NCBI GenBank assembly: GCA_016893485.2
Contig: JAFEKX020000001.1
Location: 744,001 to 808,000 of the forward strand
Length of the DNA: 64,000 nt
Source of the DNA: Streptomyces sp. P3
Lineage (GTDB): Bacteria > Actinomycetota > Actinomycetes > Streptomycetales > Streptomycetaceae
Reading direction: 5' to 3'
Positions within the stretch are counted from its first letter, which is position 1. Each line of letters opens with the position of its first letter. The translations under genes were made by a program, and so were the position numbers. This document shows, in pieces, positions 30,859-39,712 of this stretch. Under the pieces are notes generated by a model. The model made no database searches and was not told the DNA's origin. It was given only the letters and a program-made list of their open reading frames with translations.

Positions 30859-31680
30859 TCAGCCGTGCCGCTCCGTGCCACCGGCCTCCGGCTCCACGCC
30901 GATCACCTTGCGGTAGACGCGCTCGCCGTCGCCGTAGTCGTCCACCGCGTAGTGCCAGGTCGCCCGGTTGTCCCAGAGGACGAAGTCGCCGGGGTGCCAG
31001 CCGAACCGGATCGTGTAGTCGGGCGAGGAGGCGTGCCGCAGCAGGTGGTCGAGCAGCACCCTGCTCTCCGCCGGGGTCACACCGGTGAGGTGCTTCGCCG
31101 AGCTGCTGATGAAGAGGCCCTTGCGGCCGGTGGTCGGATGCGTGAGGACGACCGGATGCTCGACGGGTTCACCAGGCGCGTTCTTCCTGCTGCCCTGCGC
31201 GTAGTTCGCCGCGTTGCCGTCGTAGACCGCGCTCACCGACTCCAGCAACACCTTGAACGGCTCGGACAGATCGTCGTACGCCGCCTGCAGATCCGCCCAC
31301 AGGGTGTGACCGCCCAGTTCGGACACCACCTGATACGTCAGGGACTCGATCGCGAACACCGGATCGCGCCACAGCCCGCCGATGTGCCAGGTGCTGGCCT
31401 TGCCGGTCTGCTTGACGTTGTACGGGTAGACCAGCGGGTTGGCCGCGTCCTTCACGGCGGTCGGGTGGTCGAAGGGCCGGGCGAAGATCCCGACGGCGGC
31501 CACCTGCTGATCGGGCGTCAGGTTCTGGCTCCGGAACACCAGGACCTTGTGTTCACGGAAGGCCCGGCGCAGTTCCCCGGCGGTGGCCTCGTCGACGGGG
31601 GCGGTCAGGTCGACGCCGGTGATCTCGGCGCCGAAGAGGGGGCCTGCCCTGAGGATGTGGAGAGGGGCGACAGTGGTCAT
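30859..31680 (-). CDS. TauD/TfdA-family Fe(II)/2-oxoglutarate enzyme with His-x-Gly in place of His-x-Asp
   Basis: Intact 273-residue member of the taurine dioxygenase family. It aligns well through GAEITGVDL, HKVLVFRSQNLTPDQQ, GGHTLWADLQAAYDDLSEPF, a distal His243 in WDNRATWHYAVDDYG and the 2-oxoglutarate arginine Arg254 eleven residues later. The first metal motif, normally WHTD, here reads WHIGG: His99 is kept but the Asp position is Gly101. Loss of this carboxylate is the hallmark of Fe/2OG halogenases (SyrB2 HxA, WelO5 HxG), where halide takes the vacant site. ATG with GGAGGAG seven bases upstream. In an operon with an MFS exporter. It may instead be an inactive or non-oxygenase variant. 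Confidence 0.85.
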   Translation of the reverse strand: MTTVAPLHILRAGPLFGAEITGVDLTAPVDEATAGELRRAFREHKVLVFRSQNLTPDQQVAAVGIFARPFDHPTAVKDAANPLVYPYNVKQTGKASTWHIGGLWRDPVFAIESLTYQVVSELGGHTLWADLQAAYDDLSEPFKVLLESVSAVYDGNAANYAQGSRKNAPGEPVEHPVVLTHPTTGRKGLFISSSAKHLTGVTPAESRVLLDHLLRHASSPDYTIRFGWHPGDFVLWDNRATWHYAVDDYGDGERVYRKVIGVEPEAGGTERHG

Positions 31681-32072
31681 GACGTACTCCTCCTGAGAAA
31701 ACCCAACCGCCGTCGATCGGCGGTCAGTTGGTGGCAAGGCTCAGGGGTGTGCCGGGAGTGGGCGGGGAAGGGGGACGTGATCGCGGTCGTGGCCCGAGGG
31801 TCAACGACAGATCTGATCGAACTGGTCGGCGCGGCGGCTCACCCAGAACGGGTCGAGCAGCACCGTGCGTGCCTGGCCAGCGGTCTCCATGAACGGATCA
31901 AAGCACACGAGTACGGGTGCGTCCACCGAGCGTCCCGACGGTTGAGACGACGGACGCGGCGACGGCACGCCATCGCGGTGAGCGAACGCGCCCCGCCCGT
32001 CGGGGAGTTGATCCCCGACTGCGACGAGGCGCGGCAAGTCCGTCCGCACGCGGACCGTGGGCGACGTCGGCG
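31681..32072. other. Intergenic region upstream of the TauD-like gene
   Basis: No convincing gene. A minus-strand 29-codon ORF (31801-31890) ends DPFWVSRRADQFDQICR and faintly recalls the sulfur leader peptides nearby, but it has no RBS and a weak match, so I do not call it. The region should hold the promoter of the TauD-MFS operon; no clear -10/-35 was recognised. Confidence 0.4.
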
Positions 32073-32512
32073 TCAGGAGCCGGCGGACGCCTCGCTCATC
32101 GGTGCGTCCAGGCCGATGAGTTCACCGACCAGCACTCCGAAGCGCAGGTCGAGCCGGTCGGCCAACCGGTCCCGCACCTCCGTCAACCCCCGGATACGGG
32201 TGTCGAGTTCGGCCAGTCGCCGGATCGCCACCTGGGGACGACACAGGTGTCCGCGTAGGGCCCGGTGCGCACCGGCGGCACTTCCGGCCGTTCGGGCAGC
32301 GCGTCGAGGATGTCGATGAGGACGCGCACATCGCCGATGGTGAGGCCCGAGTCCAGCAGTTCGCGTACGGCGTGGAGTCGGCGTACGTCCTCCTCGTCGT
32401 ACTCCCGCTGTCCAGACGGCGTACGCCGTGCCGTGACCAGGCCGCGCTGCTCGTAGTAGCGCAGGGTGCGGGTGGTGACACCCAGGGCAGCCGCCGCGTC
32501 GCCGATGCGCAT
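32073..32512 (-). CDS. MerR-family transcriptional regulator (one indel)
   Basis: About 146 residues. N-terminal winged HTH (MRIGDAAAALGVTTRTLRYY, EQRGLVTARRTPSGQREYDEEDV), then after repair a coiled-coil dimerisation helix (QVAIRRLAELDTRIRGLTEV). A base is missing at 32234-32237. No cysteines form a metal site, so an organic or redox signal is more likely. ATG with GGAGG five bases upstream, 29 bp after the oxidoreductase stop on the same strand, so both are driven from the overspaced promoter upstream of the oxidoreductase. Confidence 0.85.
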
Positions 32513-32541
32513 CCGTCCTCCAGGAGTTGGGTGGCCGACGA

Positions 32542-33560
32542 CTACAACTCCACGACCACCGTGCCGATGTGGTGCCCTTCGAGCAGTTCGATCAGGGCGC
32601 GGGGTGCCTGGTCGATTCCGGACAGGCGGGTGTGCGGGACGCTGACCGAGCCCTCGCGCAGCCAACGGCCGAACGTCTCCGGGTATTCCGCCAACGCGTC
32701 CCGGTGGCGCGCGCCGCTGATACCGCGGACCTGGATCCCGCGCACGATCAGCGAGTACGTGTCGATCTCGACGGGTGCCGTGATCTCGCCCGGCACCTGT
32801 GCGGAGAGCGCGCCGATCAGTCCCACCCGGGCACCGGGGCGGGCCAGGGCCAGCGCGGCCCGCAACTGCTCCCCGCCGACGTTGTCCACGACCGCGTCGA
32901 TGCCGTCGGGTGCCGCCTTGCGCAGTTGTTCCTCGATGGGTTCGGCGCCGCGCAGCACGACCGCGTCGTAGCCCAGTGTCTCGACCAGGTAGTCGGCCTT
33001 GCGCCGGGAGCTGGTGCTGCCGATGACCCGGGCGGCTCCGCGCTGCCGGGCGAACTGCCCTGCCAGGGTGCCGAGTCCGCCCGCGGCGCCGGAGACGAAC
33101 ACCGTGTCTCCCTCGCGTACTTCGGCGCCCCGGACGACAGCGATCCAGGCCGCCGGCCCCTGGGAGAGGTAGGCCACCGGGTCCGGGAACACCGTCAGGT
33201 CGACGGGCTGCACCGCGTCCGCCTCGACCACGGCGTACTCGCGGAACCCGGACCAGTGCGACACCAGATCACCGGGGCGCAGGGTCCCGCCCTCGGGTGC
33301 GGTCACCACCTCGCCGACGGCCGGAGCCGACAGCGCCCGGCCGACCTCGAAGGGCGGCATCGGCAGACCGGCGTGCTCCCCATCAGCGTGCGCAGGGAGG
33401 CCGCTACGCCCATCAGGCTGTTGCGGACCAGCAGTTGACCGGGTCCCGGTTCCGGGACGGGGACCTCCGCGACGGTGAAGTGGGCTGGTTCCAGGGCGCC
33501 TTGGGGGCGGGAGGCGAGACGGACCTCGCGGTGCGTGGCGGGGATGGTCGACGGAGACAT
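32542..33560 (-). CDS. NADPH-dependent oxidoreductase, MDR superfamily (one indel)
   Basis: About 339 residues, medium-chain reductase of the leukotriene-B4-dehydrogenase/alkenal-reductase type without zinc ligands. N-terminal VRLASRPQGALEPAHFTVAEVP, then PPFEVGRALSAPAVGEVV, and the nucleotide-binding VSGAAGGLGTLAGQFARQRG plus VDNVGGEQLRAAL. A base is missing at 33378-33381, within MGEHAGLPMPP. ATG with GGAG seven bases upstream. It reduces activated C=C bonds or quinones in the cytoplasm. Preceded by a MerR-type promoter and followed by the MerR gene: an inducible detoxification pair. Confidence 0.86.
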
Positions 33561-33616
33561 CGGCGGGCTCCTGACGGGTTGCCGGAGCGCCGCACACCTC
33601 GCGCGGCGCCCACCGA

Positions 33617-33647
33617 CGTTAAGAGTTGACGCGCACGTCAAGGTCAA
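33617..33647 (-). promoter_or_regulatory. MerR-type overspaced promoter
   Basis: On the minus strand a -35 TTGACC (33642-33647) and -10 TTAACG (33617-33622) are separated by exactly 19 bp, too far for direct sigma factor use. The spacer holds the perfect dyad TTGACGTGCGCGTCAA (33626-33641). This layout is the signature of MerR-activated promoters, in which the regulator untwists the spacer. The start codon is 57 bp downstream. The rest of the 322-bp gap upstream shows no gene. Confidence 0.8.
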
Positions 33648-33882
33648 GCCGGAGCGGGCCGTCCGGTAGATCACCCTCGCCCCGTCGGCCCGTATCCGCC
33701 CTTTCGGAACTGCGCCCTGAACTGCCGTACGGGCTCCGGCGCGAGGAGCCCGATGGCCGGGACACGGAGAGGACAACCGGCCCACGTGCCCGGGACGCGC
33801 GGCGTCCTAGCGTGGCGGCCCGTGGGCGGCGACATGTCCGGCCCACGCGGGCGCAACACGACCAGAAGCGGGGCAATCGTCC

Positions 33883-34726
33883 ATGTCGAACGGACCCGAC
33901 CGACCACTCGACCCATCGCCCGACCGGCCTCTCGACCGGCCTCTCGACCGCAGACAACTGCTCCGCGCCTCCGTCGGCGCAGCGGCCCTGGCCGGCCTGG
34001 CGACGACAGGCGTCGCCCCGGCACGGGCCACCACCGGCGCGGCCACCGAGCGGACGCCGGCCCTGCCGCCCGTGCCCGGCATGCTGGGTGACCGCCGGGC
34101 CAACGAGGTCTGGTACCAGCTCGATGAAGTCGCTCTCTATCACCCGTCGCCCGAACTGGTCGCCGCCTACAAGGCCGTCGGTCTGCAGGTCGGCGGCAAC
34201 ATCGAGGGCGGAGTCCGCGGGCTGTGGCAGGAGATGAGCAAGTCCCCTGATTACCCGGGCAATTACCGGGACTTCATGGCGCCGGTCGAGGAACCGCTGC
34301 GGGTGATCTCGGAGGTCCAGCTCGGCGTGTTCGACAGCTTGTACCGGCCGTACGACCCACGGTTGGTCGGCGCCTTCGCCTACTTCGGCGAGGGGGTGCT
34401 CTACGACCCGCGCCGTGAGAGCGTCCACTCGCCGGTGCACACGATGGACTCGTTGCCCACCGTTCCACCCCGGATACCACACGTGGTACGCCTACATGCG
34501 GGCGATGATGCTGCTGAACATCGACCGACCGCGCTGGACGGCGTTCGCTCCGCTCATGGCGTACGCGTGGGCGCTCCAGTCGGTGGCCAAGCCCACGACG
34601 CAGACGCCGAGTCCACCGCTGCCCCGGGAGACCGTCGTACGGTTCGCCGCCTCCTGGCTGCCGCGCGGTCCGCGCAGGCTCGACGCCGACTTCCAGTCCT
34701 ACCCGTATCCGCGAGGGATCAGCTGA
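33883..34726 (+). CDS. Tat-exported protein of unknown function (one indel)
   Basis: About 280 residues; I do not recognise the family. A long polar n-region with DRPLD repeats leads into a twin-arginine signal, DRRQLLRASVGAAALAGLAT. The mature part is rich in Trp, Tyr and Pro: NEVWYQLDEVALYHPSPE, GGNIEGGVRGLWQEMSKSP, AFAYFGEGVLYDPRRE, HPGYHTWYAYMRAMM. No catalytic motif stands out. An extra base near 34455-34461 breaks the frame between HTMDSLP and PFHPGYHTW. Upstream, CCTAGCGT (about 33807) resembles a Streptomyces -10 element. Isolated between the reductase and the lasso cluster; convergent with the lasso exporter across a strong terminator. Confidence 0.6.
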
Positions 34727-34736
34727 CGGGGTCGGT

Positions 34737-34788
34737 GACGGCACGGAAGGGCGGTGGAGGTCAGCCTCCACCGCCCTTCCGTGCCGTC
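34737..34788. terminator. Bidirectional terminator after the lasso operon
   Basis: A perfect 24-bp stem (34737-34760 with 34765-34788) and TCAG tetraloop, placed between the convergent Tat-exported protein gene and the last gene of the lasso operon. Confidence 0.85.
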
Positions 34789-34807
34789 GCGCCTCGCGGG
34801 ATGCGAC

Positions 34808-35666
34808 TCACTCACTGCGGGAGAAACGGTAGGTGGCGACGGCCAGCGCCACCGCCGCAAGAGCGGCGACACACCCCAACTCCGCTGCCACCGACGGGGT
34901 CCAGTCCCCCAGCGCGGCCCGGCCGCCCGGCCACCGAGTCCCGCGACGCCGACTCCGGGGAGGGTGCGGCGCAGCGCGTCGACCGCGTAGGTGAGCGGAT
35001 TGAGGCCTACGACGGTGCCCAGCCAGCCGGGCAGACCGCTCGCCGGGAACACCGCCCCGGAGAGGAACAGCAGCGGCATCATGCACAGCCCGATGACGAT
35101 CTGAAAGGTTTCCGGCCGCTTGGCGCAGACGGCCACCAGGACACCCAGTGACGTGAACGCGAAGGCGATGAGCCCCAACTCCCCAGGACGAGGATGAGTT
35201 CGGGCCGGTAGGGGACGCCGACCAGCCCGGCGAGGCACAGGACGGGGATCGCGTAGCCGAGGCCGGCGGTCGCGCCGCCGAGGCAGGTTCCGGTCAGCAG
35301 CGGGGTGCGGCGGACCGGGGCCACAAGCAGTTGACGCAGGAATCCGGCCTGCCGGTCCCACACGATGGACGCGCCCGCGGCCATGGCCGGTGCCTGCACC
35401 GCCATGAGGAGGACGCCGGGGAAGAAGAAGGCACGGAAGTCGCTCATGGCGTCGTGCTCGCCGGACACCGCCGAGTTGAGGCCGGTGCCGAAGACGAACA
35501 GGAACATCATCGGCATGATGACGCTCATGGCGATCCGCAGCCGGTTGCGGCTGAACCGGATCACCTCCCGTTCCCACAGCACCCGGACGGCGCGCAGATC
35601 CGCGACGAGACGTCCCGGTCGAGCGGCGCCATCGGTGATACCGGGCTGTACTGCCGTGTCCGCCAT
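34808..35666 (-). CDS. ABC-2 type permease of the lasso-peptide exporter (two indels)
   Basis: About 286 residues, DrrB-like: six membrane helices, with IMPMMFLFVFGTGLNSAV, FFFPGVLLMAVQAPAMAAG, DRQAGFLRQLLVAPVRRTPLL and the conserved FPASGLPGWLGTVVGLNPLTYAVDALR. Missing bases at 35181-35184 (within LGELGLIAFAF) and about 34934-34935 (before WPGGRAALGDW). The ATG lacks an RBS; the region between it and the ATPase stop has no better in-frame start, so the N-terminus is uncertain. Terminal gene of the lasso operon; with its ATPase it should export and confer immunity to the mature peptide. Confidence 0.82.
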
Positions 35667-35732
35667 GTCGGCGGCAGATGCTGCGCCTGCCGCATCCGCT
35701 GTGTCCGTCGCATCCGTTGTCGTCCCTCATGG

Positions 35733-36748
35733 TCACCTCCTGGAAGCGGGCGTCGGAAAGCCGGTCGGCTCGGTGTCGGCCTCCCGGATGGTGCGGCCGG
35801 TGTGGTGCAGGAAGGCGTCGTCGAGCGTCGGCGGTGTCACGGTCACCGAGTGCACCGTCAGAGGTACGGCGTCGCAGATCCTGGGCACCCAGGCGGCTCC
35901 GTCGGCGACCCTGACGCGCAGCCCTTCCGGGTCCGACTCCGCCTCCAGGCCGAGGCATTCACGCAGGGCGAGGGCCGCCGCCGGGTCGTCGGCGGTGCGT
36001 ACGGTGATGAGGTCGGAGCCGACAACTGCCTTGAGTCCGGCGGGAGTTCCGTCCGCGACGAGTTCGCCCTCGTCCATGATGGCGATCCGGTCGCAGTGTT
36101 CGGCCTCCTCCAGCTGGTGCGTGGTGAGGAAGACGGTGACCTCCCGCTCCTCGCGCAGCCGGCCCAGATGGTCCCAGATGGCGGCGCGGGTCTGCGGGTC
36201 GAGACCGGTGGTGGGTTCGTCGAGGAAGAGCACGCGGGGCGTGTGCAGCAGACCGCGGGCGATCTCCAGGCGCCGTCGCATACCGCCGGAGAAGGTGCGG
36301 ACGGGGGCGTGGCGACGCTCGGCCAGATCCACCAGTTCCAACATGTCCATGATGACGTCGAGCCGTCGCGCCCGGGGATGCCGAACAGGTCGGCATGGAA
36401 GCGCAGGGTCTCCATCGCCGTCAGATCGACGTCGAGGGTGGACTCCTGGAAGACGAGGCCGATACGGCGGCGCACTTCGTGGGGCTCGCGTGTCACGTCG
36501 TACCCGGCCACCGCTGCCCGGCCGGACGTGGGGCGCAGCAGGGTGGACAGCATGCCGATGGTGGTGCTCTTGCCCGCGCCGTTGGGGCCGAGGAAGCCGA
36601 AGGTCTGGCCGGTGGGCACGGTCAGGTCGAGGCCGCTGACCGCCTGCCGGCTGCCGTACGTCCTGGTCAGTCCGTCGGCCAGGACGGCGACGGCGCTGTC
36701 GGCAACTGCAGTGCGGCGTCGGGCACTTGGGGCGCCGGCCGTGTTCAT
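35733..36748 (-). CDS. ABC transporter ATPase of the lasso-peptide exporter, DrrA-like (one indel)
   Basis: About 338 residues. Walker A GPNGAGKSTT, FQESTLDVDLTAMETL, signature FSGGMRRRLEIARGL and Walker B VLFLDEPTTGLDPQ, followed by the DrrA-type C-terminal domain. A base is missing at 36371-36373 (within GIPGARRLDVIMDML). The start overlaps the B2 stop (ATGA-like) with GGAGG seven bases upstream. Placement directly after the lasso maturation genes makes it the D component of the cluster. Confidence 0.88.
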
Positions 36749-37173
36749 CGGCGGCCTCCGTCGCGCTGTCGGACGCTCATGACGGTGTGGAACAGCGCCA
36801 CGTCCCCGGACTCGCCGACGGCCTGCGCGCCGACCTCCACCCAGGCGTGGGCGCGGAACGGCTGGGTGCGGAATCCCGTGCACCAGTCGGGCCATCGTCC
36901 GCGCAGTCGGCACAGCAGTACGGTGGCGACCGAGCGTTGCAGACAGCCCCGGCCGGCGCAGCGGGCGCTCACGGTGACCACGGCCCGGCGGGCGTCGAGG
37001 GCCTGTGCGTGGCTTGCGGCACGGGATCCTCGGGCCGCCACGGTCAGCACCTGGCGCAGTCGGCGCGGGGGCAGCAGCACCAGGACACGGGCCGCGCCCA
37101 CGGCCGCCCGTGCGCTCAGCTGCCGCTGCCAGGGCAGCCGGGTCCCGGTCTCTCCGACGACCTGCATGCTCAT
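36745..37173 (-). CDS. Lasso peptide leader protease B2 (transglutaminase-like)
   Basis: Intact 142-residue B2 protein that removes the leader peptide. Catalytic Cys lies in RCAGRGCLQRSVATVLLCRL, typical of bacterial lasso B2 proteins (C..RS), and catalytic His in FRAHAWVEVGAQAVGE. Its ATG overlaps the B1 stop (ATGA) and its stop overlaps the exporter ATPase start. It requires the separate B1 RRE protein for leader binding. Start at the first of two close ATGs; the second, two codons later, is also possible. Confidence 0.87.
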   Translation of the reverse strand: MSMQVVGETGTRLPWQRQLSARAAVGAARVLVLLPPRRLRQVLTVAARGSRAASHAQALDARRAVVTVSARCAGRGCLQRSVATVLLCRLRGRWPDWCTGFRTQPFRAHAWVEVGAQAVGESGDVALFHTVMSVRQRDGGRR

Positions 37174-37429
37174 GCCGTCACCACCAGCCGGGCCCGGTCC
37201 AGGGCGGCGAGCAGTGTCCGTACGTCCGTGAGGGCGCGGCCGGCGGCATCGGGGTGGTGCCGGGTGAGCCGGTCAGCGGTCTCCTCGGGGTGTGCCCGTC
37301 GAGGAGGAGCCGCAGCGTGGTCGCGCCGGAGCGGTTGAGCTGCCAGTACCGGCCGCTGCGCTGGTCCAGCAGGACGAGGCCGTCCTCGGTGTCGGTGGCG
37401 GTGACGTCGGGTTTCAGGGTGAGGGTCAT
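37170..37429 (-). CDS. Lasso peptide RRE protein B1, PqqD-like (one indel)
   Basis: About 86 residues, RiPP recognition element that binds the precursor leader. PqqD-fold sequence: DGLVLLDQRSGRYWQLNRSG, TTLRLLLDGHTPEETADRLT, then VRTLLAALDRARLVVTA. A base is missing at 37287-37290, between HTP and EETAD. Starts in the ATGA overlap with the cyclase stop and ends in the ATGA overlap with the B2 start. Together with B2 it forms the split B protease standard in actinobacterial lasso clusters. Confidence 0.88.
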
Positions 37430-39281
37430 GGGGTCTCTCCAGCCAGGGACGCGACACCGGACGCGGGTGCCGCCACGGACCGCAGCCAGCTCTCGCAGGC
37501 CAACGTGTTCTCGTACGGGACGAGTTGCCGGGATTGGGACTTGGGGCCGAGCAGTGCGGTGCGCAGCGCGTCGGGATCGACCAGGCCGAGCCGGGCCAGC
37601 CGGAGGTCGTCGCAGAGGGCCAGCAGATCACCGCGGTTGCGGCGCATGCCCTGGAACGCCTCCGCGCTGAACTCTCCCTTGCTGCGGCGCGCCAGGATCT
37701 CCTCCGGCACGATGCCGCGCACGGCCCGCCGCAGCATCGGTTTGAAGTCCCCGCTCACCAGCCGGTCCTCGATCCGCACGGACAGGGCGGCCTCGACGAC
37801 CCGGTCGTCGAGGAACGGCGCCTCACAGGCGACCCCCAAGTCGGCGAGTGCGGTGTCGAGTTGGCGGATGCCGCTGCCGGACTGGACGACGATGTCGAGC
37901 GTCTGATGCTGGGCCCGGTCCCGGTGGTGCGGCTCGGGGTGCTCCCGTTCGGCGGTGTCCCGCAGCAGTCGGCGTACGGCGTCCACGGCGTCGGCGGTCG
38001 CCCAGGGCGGCAGCCGGGGTTCCCAGCCCCAGCCGAGCAGCGCGTCCCCGGGCCCGGCGCCGGTTCGGTGAGCCGGTCGGCGGTGGAGCGCAGCCAGTTG
38101 GCGAAGGAGGCGTCGTCGGCGAGTCCGCGTACGGTCGATGTCAGGGTCCAGCGGTTGAGGACCCGGAAGCGGTGGATCGTGGAGAGGCTGCCGAGCGGGT
38201 GGCGGCGGGCCAGCGACCACAGGGCGGTGGGAAGGACGCCGAACAGTTCGTCACCTCCGACGCCCACGAGGTGGCAGCGCGATCCATCAGCGGCCACGGT
38301 GGAGAGCAGGCGCCGCATATGACCGCGGGTGCGGGCCCAGGGCAGCGGTCCCTCCTCGTGGCCGGCGTCGACAGTGCCCGTCGTCTCGTACCAGCTGGGG
38401 CCGTTCCGGTCGGCGCCGACGCGGTGCCGGGCGCCGGGGAGTCGGCGTGCGGCGCGTTCGGCCCATTCGGTGTCGTCGTTCGCCCGGTCCGCCGGTTTCC
38501 AGTGGTGGGTGACGAGGTCGGCGCCCGTCGCGTCGGCCAGGAAGCAGAGACTGGTGGAGTCCAGGCCACCGGACAGATCCGCGCTGACGGTGGCACCGGT
38601 GCGCGCTCCAACACAGGCGAGCAGGGCCTGACGTATGCGTTCGGCCGCCTGTTCCGTCGGTACGTCGGGCTCCGGCGGGCGCCACCAGCGGACTTCGCGG
38701 GCGCTGCCGTCGGGGCCCAGCTCCAGCCGGCAGCCCACGCCGAGCGCCGACACCCCCGACCACACCGGGCGCAGGGAGAGCGGCCAGGGCGGGACCGGGG
38801 TCAGCAGCCGCAGCGCCAGCAGGTCGTGGTCGACGGTCGGGGTGCCGTCGTCGTCCCGCAGCAGCGTGCTCGCCCACTGCGCGAGTCGGCGCGGCCCGTC
38901 GGCGGCCACGGTGACGCCTCCGACCTCGGCATGGAAGATCTGCCGTGCGGTGGACAGGCTTCCCTGGGCCCGCGTCCACCCGTCGAAGGAGGCGACGAGG
39001 TGGAAGCAGCCGGGCAACGAGCGTGCCACGTCGTCGAGTTGGCCCAGGCTTCGCGCCTGGGCCAGTGCCCGTTCCACGCGGGGTCCGTCCACGGTCGAGC
39101 GGCCCAGGACGGCGAGGCGCCGGGCGCCGGCGCCGACCAGCGTCAGTTCCCCGTCCGCCCAGCGGCCCATGAGCCAGGGTCGTCCCGAGGCATGGTGGAC
39201 CACCCGGACGTCCGTGGCACGGGTCAGTGACTCGGCCACCGCCGACGCGGCCTGGCTGTCGGGCAACACGACGAAATCCAT
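37426..39281 (-). CDS. Lasso peptide macrolactam synthetase C (asparagine synthetase-like, one indel)
   Basis: About 618 residues; forms the isopeptide ring between the core N-terminus and an Asp/Glu side chain. N-terminal glutaminase-like region lacking Cys2 (starts MDFVVLPDSQ), then the ATP-pyrophosphatase domain with the PP-loop SADLSGGLDSTSLCFLAD, VGVGGDELFGVLP, and C-terminal RRSKGEFSAEAFQGMRRNRG as in lasso cyclases. A base is missing at 38046-38049 (within APGPGDALLGWGWEP). ATG with GAAGGGA 11 bases upstream. Follows the precursor gene after 210 bp containing a hairpin. Confidence 0.9.
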
Positions 39282-39417
39282 GGCGGAGCAGGTCCCTTCA
39301 GACGGTTCGGGCTGCTGGCCCGTCAGCTGGTGAAGCGCGAGGGCCACAGAGCGGCTGCCGGGCGAAGGTCACCGGCGAGGGCCGCGTGGTGAGAGGTGTC
39401 CCGCGCGGGCACGGCAC

Positions 39418-39446
39418 GGTGGTGGAGGGACGTCACCTCCACCACC
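39418..39446 (-). promoter_or_regulatory. Stem-loop between lasso precursor and cyclase genes
   Basis: Perfect 11-bp arms (39418-39428 and 39436-39446) with a 7-nt loop inside the 210-bp space between precursor and cyclase genes. Such hairpins often attenuate transcription so that precursor mRNA exceeds enzyme mRNA; that role is inferred. Confidence 0.6.
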
Positions 39447-39491
39447 GGCCGTGGCGGGCCTGGCGGCCCGTCGCGTAGGGAGTCCGTCGGA

Positions 39492-39617
39492 TCAGCAGAT
39501 CCAGGCGGTTCCCGCAAACCAGTCGTTCTCGACGCACGGCCCGAAGGCCATGGTCAGTTCCGCGAAGCCGCCGATCTCTTCCAGCGCGGGCGGCTCGTAG
39601 ACGTCGTTCGTCTCCAT
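39492..39617 (-). CDS. Lasso peptide precursor A, 41 residues
   Basis: Short gene missed by length-filtered calling. Leader residues 1-23 include the actinobacterial lasso signature YEPPALEEIGGFAEL (YxxPxLxxxG) and the near-invariant Thr at -2 (LTM). Predicted core, residues 24-41: AFGPCVENDWFAGTAWIC. Ring acceptor would be Asp9 or, less likely, Glu7; Ala1 would donate the amine. Cys5 (ring) and Cys18 (C-terminus) could form a disulfide as in class III peptides. The last six residues, GTAWIC, recall the end of SSV-2083 of S. sviceus (from memory). AGGTGAG six bases before the ATG. First gene of the operon. Confidence 0.87.
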   Translation of the reverse strand: METNDVYEPPALEEIGGFAELTMAFGPCVENDWFAGTAWIC

Positions 39618-39712
39618 GTTCGTCTCACCTGCTCCCTATGACTCGATCAGGAAGGAAAGACGGGAACGGGGGCGCAGGCCCCGGGCTCGCCCCGTATCTC
39701 CCGAGCACGTTC

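Noticed and set aside
31801..31890. Minus-strand 29-codon ORF ending VSRRADQFDQICR, like a sulfur leader peptide
   Set aside because: No RBS, only one Cys codon and a poor match to the VDLxRVxS pattern; kept only as a note in the gap.
33883..33960. Repeated GACCG-rich tract as a regulatory repeat array
   Set aside because: It is in frame and encodes the DRPLD repeats of the protein's n-region; codon-level repetition explains it.
36745..37173. Possible reading of the lasso B2 gene as an unknown protein with overlapping plus-strand ORFs
   Set aside because: B2 motifs and position between B1 and the exporter are decisive; plus-strand frames are shadows.
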